DNA of 9,081 bases from Thermoflexus sp. (lineage in GTDB: Bacteria > Chloroflexota > Anaerolineae > B4-G1 > DUEL01). Both the position numbers and the translations under genes were made by a program. Below are positions 1 through 6,920 of this stretch, piece after piece; position 1 is the first letter of the stretch; every line of letters begins with the position of its first letter. The stretch covers positions 1-9,081 of the forward strand of contig JAPYWT010000069.1 of the NCBI GenBank assembly GCA_028276215.1, written 5' to 3'. The notes beneath the pieces were generated by a model that saw only the letters and a program-made list of their open reading frames with translations, was not told where the DNA came from and did not search any database.

Positions 1-3000
1 TGCCCGTTGCCCGCCGCACTGGTGCGCGCCCACACCAGCCGGTCGCGGGCGTCATACCCAAAGGTCTGCACCTGGCCGCCGTTCACCGTGTCGGTGATGG
101 CGGTGATGTTCCCCACCCGGTCGTAGCTGTAACGCAGGTCCAGCAGGTTGCCGGAGACCGTGAGCTGCGTCAGCCGTGCGCTCTGCGGATGATAGGCGTA
201 GGTGGTGATCCGGCCATTGCCCCAGTTCTGCCGCAGCGGCCGGCCCAGCGCGTTGTAGGTTGCGCCGGTGAGATACGGGCTCTGCCCGACGACGGCCGTC
301 GGCAGCCCCCGCACGTTGTAGGCGGTGGTCACGACCTCCCCATCGGGATAGACCTGCCGCACCACCCGCCCCGCCGCATCGTAGCCCCAGCCGGTAGTGA
401 ACGTGCCGATGCTGGTCAGCGTCCGGGTCTCCGTCAGCACCCGCCCCCGGGCATCATACCGCCAGGTGGTGACCCCCGTGGTGTCCGTCATCGCCGTGCG
501 CCGCCCGATGCCGTTGGGCCCCTGGTCGTATCCGTATTCGGCCAGCACCTCCCCACCGGCAGATTTGCGCGTGAGACGGTCCAGAGCGTCGTACTGGAAG
601 GTCAGTTCCTGCCCCCGCGCATCTTTCTGCCCGGTCAGGTTCCCCGCCGCGTCGTAGCGGTACTCCCAGTGGCCCATACTGGGGTCGTCCATCGCGGTCT
701 TGCGCCCCAGCGGGTCGTAGGCGATGCGGGTGACGTTCCCCAGGGCGTCCCGCACCCCGATGAGATTCCCCGCCGCGTCGTACCAGTAGCGGGTCTCGGC
801 CGGGGTCTCTCCAGGATTCCAGGTGGGCGTGATGTAGGTGCCGTAGTACTCCCGCACGGCGATCAGCCGTCCCAGCCCGTCTTTTTCGTACTCCGTCTGA
901 TGGCCCTCCGCGTCCAGCACCAACTCCCGCCAATCGCGGTAGGCCCGACGGGTGAGGCTCCCGTCCGGCGACACCACCTGCACCACCCGCCCCAACGCAT
1001 CGTACTGCGTGACGGTCTTGGGCAGCACCGTCCAGTTGGGCGTGCGGTACGCGCCGCCGGTGGCCGTCACGGTGTACGGCAGGGTGACCGTCACCGGTCG
1101 CCCCAGGGCATCGTAGGCGGTATCCTGCACCACCAGCCAGCCATTCTCGGCCTGCGTCTGGGTCTGGATGGGCCGCCCCAGCCCGTCGTAGAAGGTCCAG
1201 GAGCGCCCGTAGGTCGGCGTGGCGCTGTACGGGTCCACCCGCACTTCGGTGGTGATGGCCCACGGTGCGGAGATGCTGGCGCCGGTGGGGTAGGCGTAGC
1301 GCACCGCCGGAGCGGACTCGCCGGGGTAGGTCACGGTTATCAGACGCCCGAAGGGGTCGTAGCCCAGGCGGGTCGCCGCGCCGTTGGCGTCGGTGATGAC
1401 GGTGGGGACACTCAGCCGCAGGTCCCACTCCATCCGCGTCGTCTGCGTCAGCGGGTTGGTGGTGGAGATGGGGTACTGGTGGTAGACCGGGTCGTAGTCG
1501 GTGCGGGTGACCCGCCCCAGCGGGTCGGTCGTGGCGACCGCATTGCCCCAGGCGTCATACTGCATCGTGGTCGTCACCCAGCCCCAGCCGTCCAGCCCGC
1601 GCATCACGGCGGTGGGGCTTCCCCGGGTCGGGGCCGTGCCCCACGCCTGGCCGTCGTAGGCGTACCGGGTCTGCCGGAGCAGGCTTCCGTCGCCTGCCCG
1701 CAGGCTTTCGGTGGCCAGGCGGTCCACAATCCAGGCGGTGGTACTGTAGACATAGGCCCGTTCTACCGTCACCTCGTCACCCGGGCGCGTGGCGTCGCCG
1801 TACTGCACGATGCGGGTGACGTTGCCATAGTCGTCATAGGCGTAATCGGTGCGGCGGTAGGGGCCGTTCCCGCCGTTGGGGTGTTCGCAGACCGCCACGG
1901 GCGCGACGAAGCGCCGTCCGCCCCCCAGGTCGCGTATCTGCCAGCGCGTGGTCTGCACGGCCAGGGCGTTGCCGGCACCGTCGTAATCCACCCGCTTGTA
2001 TGCTCGCCCCTGCAGGCCGTCGGCATCGGCCACGTCCCCGCCGCAGATGCCGGTGGCCGTCGTCTGCCCCAGCCCCTGGTGGAACCAGTGGTCGCTGTAG
2101 GCGGCGATGGCGCCATCGGCGTTGCGCTGAATGACGCGCACGCGCGGGTGGCCGCGAAACTCGTCGCCGCTCCAGGATCCGTTGTGCGGGGCGTTGTCCG
2201 CGGCGTTGCGGTACTCGTAGACCGTGCGCATCACCGCCCCCACGCCGGGGTTCGCCGTCACCTCCCGCACCCGGTAGCGATACCAGCATTTGCCCCCTTC
2301 GTTGGGGCCCATCGTCTGCCCGTTCTGAAACCACGGCATCCCCAACGGCGCAGTGTAGTTGAAGCCGATGCTTCCCCCATAGCCGGTAAGTACTGTGTCC
2401 AAGTATAACTTATAGCCGCCTTCCTGGAGCCTTTGAGTATCCGTATAGCCTGCATACGCGTGATAACTAAAATTTGTTGGCGGCAGGCGTGTCTCATTGG
2501 CAGCGATCTCCTGAACCCGCGTCAACCGATCCCCGTCATACCCCAATTCGTACCGCCGAATCACTTCCCCCGACTCCAGCGTCACCGTGATCGCCGTCAA
2601 CCGCTCCTTGTTCCAGAAGGTCTGGACCTCCTGCACCCCTCCAACTGTGCTGTCATATTGGCTCGGATAGTCCGGCCGAGGCGAGGTGCCGAAAATCACC
2701 TTGTACGCCGGCGACGTCCCTCCCCAGTTGTACGTGATCTGGTAGAGATACCCACCGGGAATGTATCCCCGCTGAGGAGACATCCACCTCTCATGCACTT
2801 CCCGGTATTCCCATTGCCCCGTGCAAAAGTTGTACACCCAGTCCCATCGCAAACAGTGGTCACTTCCTCCACAGGGGTTGTAGTTGGTGTAGTTATACCG
2901 CGCAATCGCATCCTCGTGCCCGGGAATGGGCGCCGGGTCGTGACACCACCCGAACCGGAAATTGTTGTGCCCTACCGTCCGGTACTGCAACAGCATAATA

Positions 3001-4553
3001 TTCCCGTGCGCGTCTGCCACATGATCCAGATTCCACCGCCAGTTGATGATGTTCAGATTCGGATTGTTATCGCACCCCGGTGAGATCATCCACCACGCCG
3101 AATAGATGTCGTTGCCGTCAGCATTCGTCTCGTCAGTATAGCCGAAGCGATACTGCGTCCCATCCGGCGTCGTCACCAGCCAGTAGTCCCCGCCCCGGTT
3201 GGTGGCCGTCGTCAGCCGCTGCACCCGCCAGTAGCGCTCGTCCTCGGTGCGATATTCGTTGTTCCCTATCGGGATCAACTTGCTGCTCACCCCGTTCAGC
3301 ACCAGGTAGTACTCATTCGTGCAGAGGGGCAGGTTGTTCTGATCCAACTCGATCTTGCGCGCGATGTAGCCCATGTCCAGATTCCACCCCAGCCCGACCC
3401 ACGAGGCCTGCGGGTTCTGCGTCCCGCGCAACTCGTCCACTACCCCGCTGTGGTAGCGCAGGACCAGCGCCGGCTTCTGACCGTTCCGCCCGGGCGGCAC
3501 CTCAATGGGAATCTCCCACACCACTGCGCCGGTGAAGAGGTCCACCTGGAAGTCCTGCACCGTCGGCTGCCACGGCTGCGCATAGTTGCCGATGTCGGAT
3601 TGGGTGGAAAGGGCCACGGCGAAGGTCCCGCCTGCCACCCCGTTCGCCGTCAGCACCAGGTCTTCCCCATCCCAGCGGCGGGTGGTGGGCAACGGCTCCC
3701 AGCGCTTTGTGGCCTCTTCGTATCGGAAGAGGGCCGCCAGTTGCCAGGAGACAGAGTCCGCCGGGAGTTCCTTTCGGGAGATCCGCACCCCGATGGCCGA
3801 GGGCGCTACCCCATGGACTGCGAATCCTTTCCCCAGGCTGTAGGGGAGGAAAGCGGGGAGTTCCTTGGCCTCTTCCCACACCACTTCGGTGGGCTCTCTG
3901 GCCGTCCCCGCCGGGAAGCGCACCCAGGCGCGGCGGTCGGCGGAGACCAGCAAGCCCCCTGCCTCCGGCGTCACCCGCGCCCGCCCCGGCTGCACGATCC
4001 ACACCTCCGCCGTCACGGTGGCCCGTACCTCCCCGGAGACGGCCTCGAAGGTGACCGGCGCGAAGGTGTCCACGGGGCCTGCGGCGCGCAGCGCCAGCGT
4101 CAGGGTCACACCTGTCTTGGCGGCCAGCGTTCCCGCCTCGGCGCGCAGCCGCTTCCGGGGCGCATCGTAGGCCCAGCCCGACAGGCCGGGAATGCGGCGC
4201 AGGCCATCCGGCAGGGTGGCGTGAAGGGAGACACTGCTCAGCGCCGTCTCGCCGGGGTTATCCAGCCTCAGCGTGAGGGTGACGACCTCGCCCGGCGCGA
4301 CGCCCACCGGCTCGGCCCAGACGGTCAGGCCGAGGGGCGGCGCCGACGCGGGCGGGGTGGGGAGAGGGCTGGTGAACGATAAGGGCTGGAGTTGTGGCGT
4401 CGGTGTCTGGAGCGGGGAGGTGAAACTCGGCGCGTCGGTTGTCACGGTGGGGCCGGTTCCGGGAAGAGTGAGCGGCCCGGGTAGCGAGGTGGATAACAGG
4501 GACAAGACGAGCAGTAACGAGAGCTTTTGGCTGAATGATGTGAGTTGGAACAT
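1..4553 (-). CDS. Secreted RHS/YD-repeat protein, C-terminus beyond window
   Basis: The frame is open from ATG at 4553 to the left edge: 1517 codons with no stop, 3' end missing. A secretion signal is likely: one Lys at residue 10, then the hydrophobic stretch SLLLVLSLLS. A Pro/Ser/Thr-rich linker (about 30-73) precedes a beta-sandwich segment resembling DUF11/CARDB domains (about 75-190) and a possible ZU5-like segment (about 195-310). From about 331 comes the RHS N-terminal region (DFQVDLFTGAVVWEIPIEVP, then YHSG), with a cysteine-containing insert (about 490-615). From about 900 to the edge there are at least fifteen YD repeats, for example YDALGRVVQV, YDAAGNLTGQ and YDPLGRKTAM. RHS proteins form a large beta shell that encapsulates a C-terminal effector. 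Here that end, with any core-domain cleavage site and toxin, lies outside the window, so the cargo is unknown. The gene starts 32 bp after the Phd/PIN hybrid and may share its transcript. Family and frame are secure; the N-terminal domain names are tentative. Confidence 0.95.
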   Translation of the reverse strand, partial: MFQLTSFSQKLSLLLVLSLLSTSLPGPLTLPGTGPTVTTDAPSFTSPLQTPTPQLQPLSFTSPLPTPPASAPPLGLTVWAEPVGVAPGEVVTLTLRLDNPGETALSSVSLHATLPDGLRRIPGLSGWAYDAPRKRLRAEAGTLAAKTGVTLTLALRAAGPVDTFAPVTFEAVSGEVRATVTAEVWIVQPGRARVTPEAGGLLVSADRRAWVRFPAGTAREPTEVVWEEAKELPAFLPYSLGKGFAVHGVAPSAIGVRISRKELPADSVSWQLAALFRYEEATKRWEPLPTTRRWDGEDLVLTANGVAGGTFAVALSTQSDIGNYAQPWQPTVQDFQVDLFTGAVVWEIPIEVPPGRNGQKPALVLRYHSGVVDELRGTQNPQASWVGLGWNLDMGYIARKIELDQNNLPLCTNEYYLVLNGVSSKLIPIGNNEYRTEDERYWRVQRLTTATNRGGDYWLVTTPDGTQYRFGYTDETNADGNDIYSAWWMISPGCDNNPNLNIINWRWNLDHVADAHGNIMLLQYRTVGHNNFRFGWCHDPAPIPGHEDAIARYNYTNYNPCGGSDHCLRWDWVYNFCTGQWEYREVHERWMSPQRGYIPGGYLYQITYNWGGTSPAYKVIFGTSPRPDYPSQYDSTVGGVQEVQTFWNKERLTAITVTLESGEVIRRYELGYDGDRLTRVQEIAANETRLPPTNFSYHAYAGYTDTQRLQEGGYKLYLDTVLTGYGGSIGFNYTAPLGMPWFQNGQTMGPNEGGKCWYRYRVREVTANPGVGAVMRTVYEYRNAADNAPHNGSWSGDEFRGHPRVRVIQRNADGAIAAYSDHWFHQGLGQTTATGICGGDVADADGLQGRAYKRVDYDGAGNALAVQTTRWQIRDLGGGRRFVAPVAVCEHPNGGNGPYRRTDYAYDDYGNVTRIVQYGDATRPGDEVTVERAYVYSTTAWIVDRLATESLRAGDGSLLRQTRYAYDGQAWGTAPTRGSPTAVMRGLDGWGWVTTTMQYDAWGNAVATTDPLGRVTRTDYDPVYHQYPISTTNPLTQTTRMEWDLRLSVPTVITDANGAATRLGYDPFGRLITVTYPGESAPAVRYAYPTGASISAPWAITTEVRVDPYSATPTYGRSWTFYDGLGRPIQTQTQAENGWLVVQDTAYDALGRPVTVTLPYTVTATGGAYRTPNWTVLPKTVTQYDALGRVVQVVSPDGSLTRRAYRDWRELVLDAEGHQTEYEKDGLGRLIAVREYYGTYITPTWNPGETPAETRYWYDAAGNLIGVRDALGNVTRIAYDPLGRKTAMDDPSMGHWEYRYDAAGNLTGQKDARGQELTFQYDALDRLTRKSAGGEVLAEYGYDQGPNGIGRRTAMTDTTGVTTWRYDARGRVLTETRTLTSIGTFTTGWGYDAAGRVVRQVYPDGEVVTTAYNVRGLPTAVVGQSPYLTGATYNALGRPLRQNWGNGRITTYAYHPQSARLTQLTVSGNLLDLRYSYDRVGNITAITDTVNGGQVQTFGYDARDRLVWARTSAAGNG

Positions 4554-4559
4554 CGTTGG

Positions 4560-4565
4560 CCTCCT
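4560..4565 (-). promoter_or_regulatory. Strong Shine-Dalgarno for the RHS gene
   Basis: The minus strand reads AGGAGG six bases before the ATG at 4553. This is a full consensus ribosome-binding site at good spacing and it fixes the start of the RHS gene. It also suggests efficient independent initiation even if the gene is on the toxin-antitoxin transcript. Confidence 0.8.
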
Positions 4566-4585
4566 GCATCCAATCGTGGCCTGAG

Positions 4586-4930
4586 TTAGATTTCTTCTGG
4601 CCAGACCTCCAGGCCAGCCCGGTGAGCGGCCTGCCACAATTCGGCGTCAAACGTCGCCAACACCACGGGATACCCCACCCGTTCCTGCCAGAGCAGGGCG
4701 GCGGCCAGGTGGACCGAGTCGTATCCCCGCAGGCCGTACTCCTCGGCAGCCAGTTCCCACATTCGTCCTTCCAGGTCCGGCGGCCACGTTTCCTCCCCCG
4801 AAGGCACAACCGGCACCAGACGGGCCACCGGTTTCCCCCGGTCCGTCACCACAAAGGCCCGCCCCTGGCGAATGGCCCGCAAGTAGTACCCCAGCCGGTT
4901 TTTCAGTTCCCGTATCCCTACTGTCTCCAT
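4586..4930 (-). CDS. Hybrid: Phd/YefM-type antitoxin N-terminus joined to the C-terminal half of a PIN domain
   Basis: This 114-residue protein starts at ATG 4930, preceded by GGAAAGGA on the coding strand, and ends with TAA. Residues 1-42 (METVGIRELKNRLGYYLR, then VVTDRGKPVARLVPV) match the DNA-binding region of Phd/YefM/VapB antitoxins. After a short Pro/Glu-rich linker, residues 55-112 match the second half of a VapC-like PIN domain: GLRGYDSVHLAAAL, then VVLATFDAELW, then GLEVWP. The late PIN acidic residues are visible (D71, D95). The first half, with the first catalytic Asp and the Glu, is absent, as is the toxin-binding tail of a normal Phd antitoxin (about 70-90 aa). I infer an in-frame deletion that fused a neighbouring antitoxin and toxin. 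The product should not cleave RNA but might still bind DNA or dimerise. It lies 27 bp after the intact PIN gene and 32 bp before the RHS gene. A decaying remnant and a functional fusion are both possible. Confidence 0.85.
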   Translation of the reverse strand: METVGIRELKNRLGYYLRAIRQGRAFVVTDRGKPVARLVPVVPSGEETWPPDLEGRMWELAAEEYGLRGYDSVHLAAALLWQERVGYPVVLATFDAELWQAAHRAGLEVWPEEI

Positions 4931-4957
4931 GCGTTCCTTTCCACTGCCTGTGGTCCC

Positions 4958-5410
4958 CTATGTTGCCAGCAGGGCCAGCAGTTCGCGCACCCGAACGATG
5001 AAATCCCCGGGCCGCAGGACGGTGACCGAGGGATGGCCGGGCTGGAAGTGCCGAAGGTTGAAGGTCACCAGCCACGGGCACCTTTCCCGGACGGCGGCGA
5101 CCAGAATCGGCAAATCCTCCGGGTCGGCCAGGCCCGTGTAAGGCTCCAGGTCGTCCGGTGTCGGGTCGGGCACCACCTGCAGGGACCGGTGGACGATCAT
5201 CTGAAAGGCCGGGATGGCCTGGGGTAATTTCTCCGCCAGATTCCGCTCCCCTTCGGTAACGGCCTGCCGGGAAGTCATCCCCTCTATCAGCGTGATTTCG
5301 GCCATCCGCAGAAGGAGCAGACTGGCCCCGTGCTCGCCCGGGCTGGCGGCCCCGGCAAAAAGAACATCCGCATCCACAAAGACGCGCGGCTTAGACGGTC
5401 TGGCGGACAC
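4958..5410 (-). CDS. PIN-domain ribonuclease toxin (VapC-like)
   Basis: This is a 150-residue single-domain protein of usual PIN length. The N-terminal strand VFVDADVLFAGA carries the first acidic residues (D13, D15). E53 in AVTEGERNL fits the second position. ADPEDLPIL (D96/D99) fits the third, and LVTFNLRHF near 115-122 is the final strand, with Asn118 where many PIN proteins have Asp. VapC-type toxins are Mg-dependent endoribonucleases that cut tRNA, rRNA or mRNA when the antitoxin is lost; the target here cannot be read. The start is GTG at 5410. The first ATG in frame is at residue 36, beyond the first catalytic strand, so GTG is required. The gene overlaps the end of the AbrB-type gene by 20 nt, suggesting translational coupling and making that protein its likely antitoxin. 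The family call is firm; toxicity is inferred from family and context. Confidence 0.88.
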   Translation of the reverse strand: MSARPSKPRVFVDADVLFAGAASPGEHGASLLLLRMAEITLIEGMTSRQAVTEGERNLAEKLPQAIPAFQMIVHRSLQVVPDPTPDDLEPYTGLADPEDLPILVAAVRERCPWLVTFNLRHFQPGHPSVTVLRPGDFIVRVRELLALLAT

Positions 5411-5669
5411 CGTACTTTTCCCGGTAATACCGCTCTCGCTGTTCCCGCAGGCTGGATAACAGGTCCTCTATGCTCAGCCCGGCCTCCAGACGCATCCGCT
5501 CAATCTCCCGGGCCAGTTCCGGCACCATCGGCACCATCGGCGTCAGCACAAAAATCCCGTCCAGGTCCACCAGGCGAAAAGTGTCCCCGGGCCGGATACC
5601 GTACTTCTCCCGCAGTTCGGCCGGCAGGGTCAACGTCCCCCGTTGTCGCACCTGAACCGTCGCGCTCAT
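5391..5669 (-). CDS. AbrB/MazE/SpoVT-type antitoxin (VapB-like)
   Basis: This is a 92-residue protein. Residues 3-46 form the swapped-hairpin AbrB DNA-binding domain: VQVRQRGTLTLPAELREKYG, then IRPGDTFRLV and a final strand DGIFVLTP. Residues 50-85 (ELAREIERMRLEAGLS onward) look like a charged helical tail, the part that usually wraps the partner toxin. A longer frame begins at 5744, but its extra 25 residues (MWNWVCRCILAENQPL) are cysteine-rich and unlike the family, and it would start inside the predicted promoter. I prefer ATG 5669, with AAGGGG eight bases upstream. The 3' end overlaps the PIN gene by 20 nt. Antitoxins of this type neutralise the toxin and usually repress their own promoter; the predicted promoter and the CTGCA repeats upstream could serve that. 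Confidence is high for the domain and good for the antitoxin role. Confidence 0.88.
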   Translation of the reverse strand: MSATVQVRQRGTLTLPAELREKYGIRPGDTFRLVDLDGIFVLTPMVPMVPELAREIERMRLEAGLSIEDLLSSLREQRERYYREKYGVRQTV

Positions 5670-5685
5670 GTCCCTATCCCCTTGT

Positions 5686-5729
5686 CTGCATTTCTGCAAC
5701 GGCTGATTTTCTGCAAGTATACACCTGCA
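5686..5729. repeat. Four CTGCA words around the toxin-antitoxin promoter
   Basis: CTGCA occurs on the plus strand at 5686-5690, 5694-5698, 5711-5715 and 5725-5729, all in the same orientation. They straddle the predicted -10 and the leader. A direct-repeat operator for the AbrB-type antitoxin is one explanation. A five-base word is short and the spacing uneven, so chance is possible. Confidence 0.35.
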
Positions 5730-5744
5730 TACCCAATTCCACAA
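5716..5744 (-). promoter_or_regulatory. Predicted sigma-70-type promoter of the toxin-antitoxin block
   Basis: On the minus strand, TTGTGG (5744-5739) and TATACT (5721-5716) are separated by 17 bases. TATACT matches the -10 consensus at five of six positions; the -35 matches mainly in TTG. Transcription would start near 5709, leaving a leader of about 40 nt before the antitoxin ATG at 5669. This is a prediction by eye only. Confidence 0.45.
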
Positions 5745-5756
5745 GCGGAACTACCC

Positions 5757-5805
5757 CGTAGCACAGGCCGCCAGGCCTGTACACAGGCTGACAGCCTGCG
5801 CTACG
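5757..5805. repeat. 49-bp compound palindrome (REP-like) after mraY
   Basis: The outer arms CGTAGCACAGG (5757-5767) and CCTGCGCTACG (5795-5805) pair with one mismatch. Inside are two further hairpins: ACAGGCC/GGCCTGT (5763-5769 with 5774-5780, loop of four) and CAGGCT/AGCCTG (5784-5789 with 5793-5798, loop of three). The strand can therefore fold as one long stem or as two adjacent hairpins. It lies between the mraY stop and the predicted toxin-antitoxin promoter. It has no T-tract, so it is not a standard intrinsic terminator, though it could shield the mraY 3' end. The structure resembles dispersed extragenic palindromes. Confidence 0.75.
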
Positions 5806-5842
5806 TCATCTGCAGACAATAGAGCGGGCAGTACAGTTGGCC

Positions 5843-6841
5843 TCACAAGAGCGCCAGCGCGACGCCCGCCATCGCCGCCATCAGTTGGACCAGCCAAAAC
5901 CGCTGGACGACCTGGGTCTCCGACCAGCCCAGCAGTTCAAAGTGGTGGTGCAGCGGGGCCATCTTGAAGACCCGCCGCCCCTGCCCGTAACGCCGTTTCG
6001 TGTACTTGAAGTACGAAACCTGGATGATGACCGAGAGGACCTCCGCGACCGGCACCAGCGCCACCACCGGCAGGATGAGCCACTGACCGGTCATCAGTGC
6101 CACCACCCCCAGAGTGGCCCCCAGGGCCAGACTCCCTGTATCTCCCATAAACAACTGGGCCGGGTGGGCGTTGTACCACAGAAAGGCGAAGCAGGCCCCC
6201 ACCACGGTGAAGCAGAACCGCACCAGGTAAATCTGCCCCTGCAGGTAGGCGATGACGCCGTAGGCCAGAAACGTGCTGGCGGCGATGATCCCCGCCAGTC
6301 CGTCCAGCCCGTCGGTGAAATTGACCGCGTTGGACGCCCCAATGATGACGAACATCGCCACCGGGATGTAGAAAAGGCCGATGTCGATCTTCTGCGGGAT
6401 GCCTGGTATGGCCATGCTGCGCAGGTCCAGGCCGAAGTGGAGAATCAGCGCGATAACGAACGTCAGGCCGATCTCCCAGAGGAGTTTCTGGCGGGCCGTC
6501 AGCCCTTCGCCCTGCCGGACCCCCCGCACCCCGGCCAGGTCATCCACCGCGCCAATCATGGCGTAGACGATCATCACCCCCAGCGGCACCAGAATGGAGC
6601 GCCCGACCAGGTTGCGCTGGATCAGGTTGTAAATGTTCAGCCCCAGCGTGATCAGGAGCACCGGCACGACGATCATCAGCCCGCCCATCGTGGGGGTGCC
6701 CAGTTTGACCTGGTGGCCGCTGGGGCCGTCAATGCGGATGCGCTTGCCGATGCCGTACCGGCGCAGCAACTGAATCAGCAGCGGCCCCCACCCGACCGCC
6801 AGAAGAAAGGAGATGCTGGCTAAAATCAGTGCGAAGTCCAT
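5843..6841 (-). CDS. mraY: Phospho-N-acetylmuramoyl-pentapeptide-transferase (MraY)
   Basis: MraY transfers phospho-MurNAc-pentapeptide from the UDP precursor to undecaprenyl phosphate, making lipid I on the inner face of the cytoplasmic membrane. The 332-residue product has the usual family length and about ten hydrophobic segments. The motifs appear in order: KLGTPTMGG (46-54), the Asp pair in AVDD (D100, D101), NFTDGLDGLAG with D177 (174-184), NAHPAQLFMGDTGSL with D234 (224-238), and APLHHHFELLGW (295-306) with the His triplet. The acidic and His residues correspond to the Mg-binding and catalytic sites known for the family, so the enzyme looks intact. It lies 114 bp downstream of murF in the usual order of the division and cell wall cluster. 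ATG 6841 begins a normal first membrane segment, but no clear Shine-Dalgarno precedes it because a heptamer repeat fills that space. murD does not follow. Confidence 0.98.
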   Translation of the reverse strand: MDFALILASISFLLAVGWGPLLIQLLRRYGIGKRIRIDGPSGHQVKLGTPTMGGLMIVVPVLLITLGLNIYNLIQRNLVGRSILVPLGVMIVYAMIGAVDDLAGVRGVRQGEGLTARQKLLWEIGLTFVIALILHFGLDLRSMAIPGIPQKIDIGLFYIPVAMFVIIGASNAVNFTDGLDGLAGIIAASTFLAYGVIAYLQGQIYLVRFCFTVVGACFAFLWYNAHPAQLFMGDTGSLALGATLGVVALMTGQWLILPVVALVPVAEVLSVIIQVSYFKYTKRRYGQGRRVFKMAPLHHHFELLGWSETQVVQRFWLVQLMAAMAGVALALL

Positions 6842-6882
6842 GATCGCGTATCGCTTATCGCGTATCGCGTATCGCGTATCGC
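6842..6882 (-). repeat. Heptamer tandem repeat abutting the mraY start codon
   Basis: The coding strand carries five copies of GCGATAC (one as GCGATAA) and a shortened sixth copy, GCGATC, directly before the mraY ATG. Plus-strand unit boundaries are 6848, 6855, 6862, 6869 and 6876. The array occupies the position where a ribosome-binding site should be, and no GGAGG-like word is present in it. A short array of this kind can change copy number by slippage. Confidence 0.9.
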
Positions 6883-6888
6883 TTTCTG

Positions 6889-6920
6889 CTCCCCTGCCCC
6901 TCCGCTCCCCTGCCCCTCCG
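6889..6920 (-). repeat. Two perfect 16-bp G-rich repeats, quadruplex-capable, between murF and mraY
   Basis: On the plus strand CTCCCCTGCCCCTCCG occurs at 6889-6904 and again at 6905-6920, with degenerate C/T-rich copies continuing to about 6955. On the transcribed-sense (minus) strand this gives four GGGG runs (6891-6894, 6897-6900, 6907-6910, 6913-6916) with loops of 2, 6 and 2, the canonical pattern for a G-quadruplex in the mRNA. A fifth run is at 6931-6934. Confidence 0.85.

Noticed and set aside
189..2408. A 739-codon open frame on the plus strand.
   Set aside because: It is antisense to the RHS gene. Its product is Pro/Arg/Gly-rich with PQRVV-like repeats that are simply the reverse complement of YD repeats. 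High GC removes stops, and no domain is recognisable.
4258..4809. A minus-strand frame spanning the RHS start and the Phd/PIN hybrid.
   Set aside because: It is out of frame with two well-supported genes and has a basic, low-complexity product with no family resemblance.
5670..5744. An N-terminal extension of the AbrB-type protein from ATG 5744.
   Set aside because: The extra residues do not fit the family, and this start would lie inside the predicted promoter. ATG 5669 has a proper ribosome-binding site.
5757..5805. The palindrome after mraY as an intrinsic terminator.
   Set aside because: Neither strand has a T-run after the stems, so it is listed as a repeat rather than a terminator.
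5837..6823. A 328-codon open frame on the plus strand rich in His, Gln and Asp.
   Set aside because: It is antisense to mraY, whose motifs and membrane segments are intact on the other strand.
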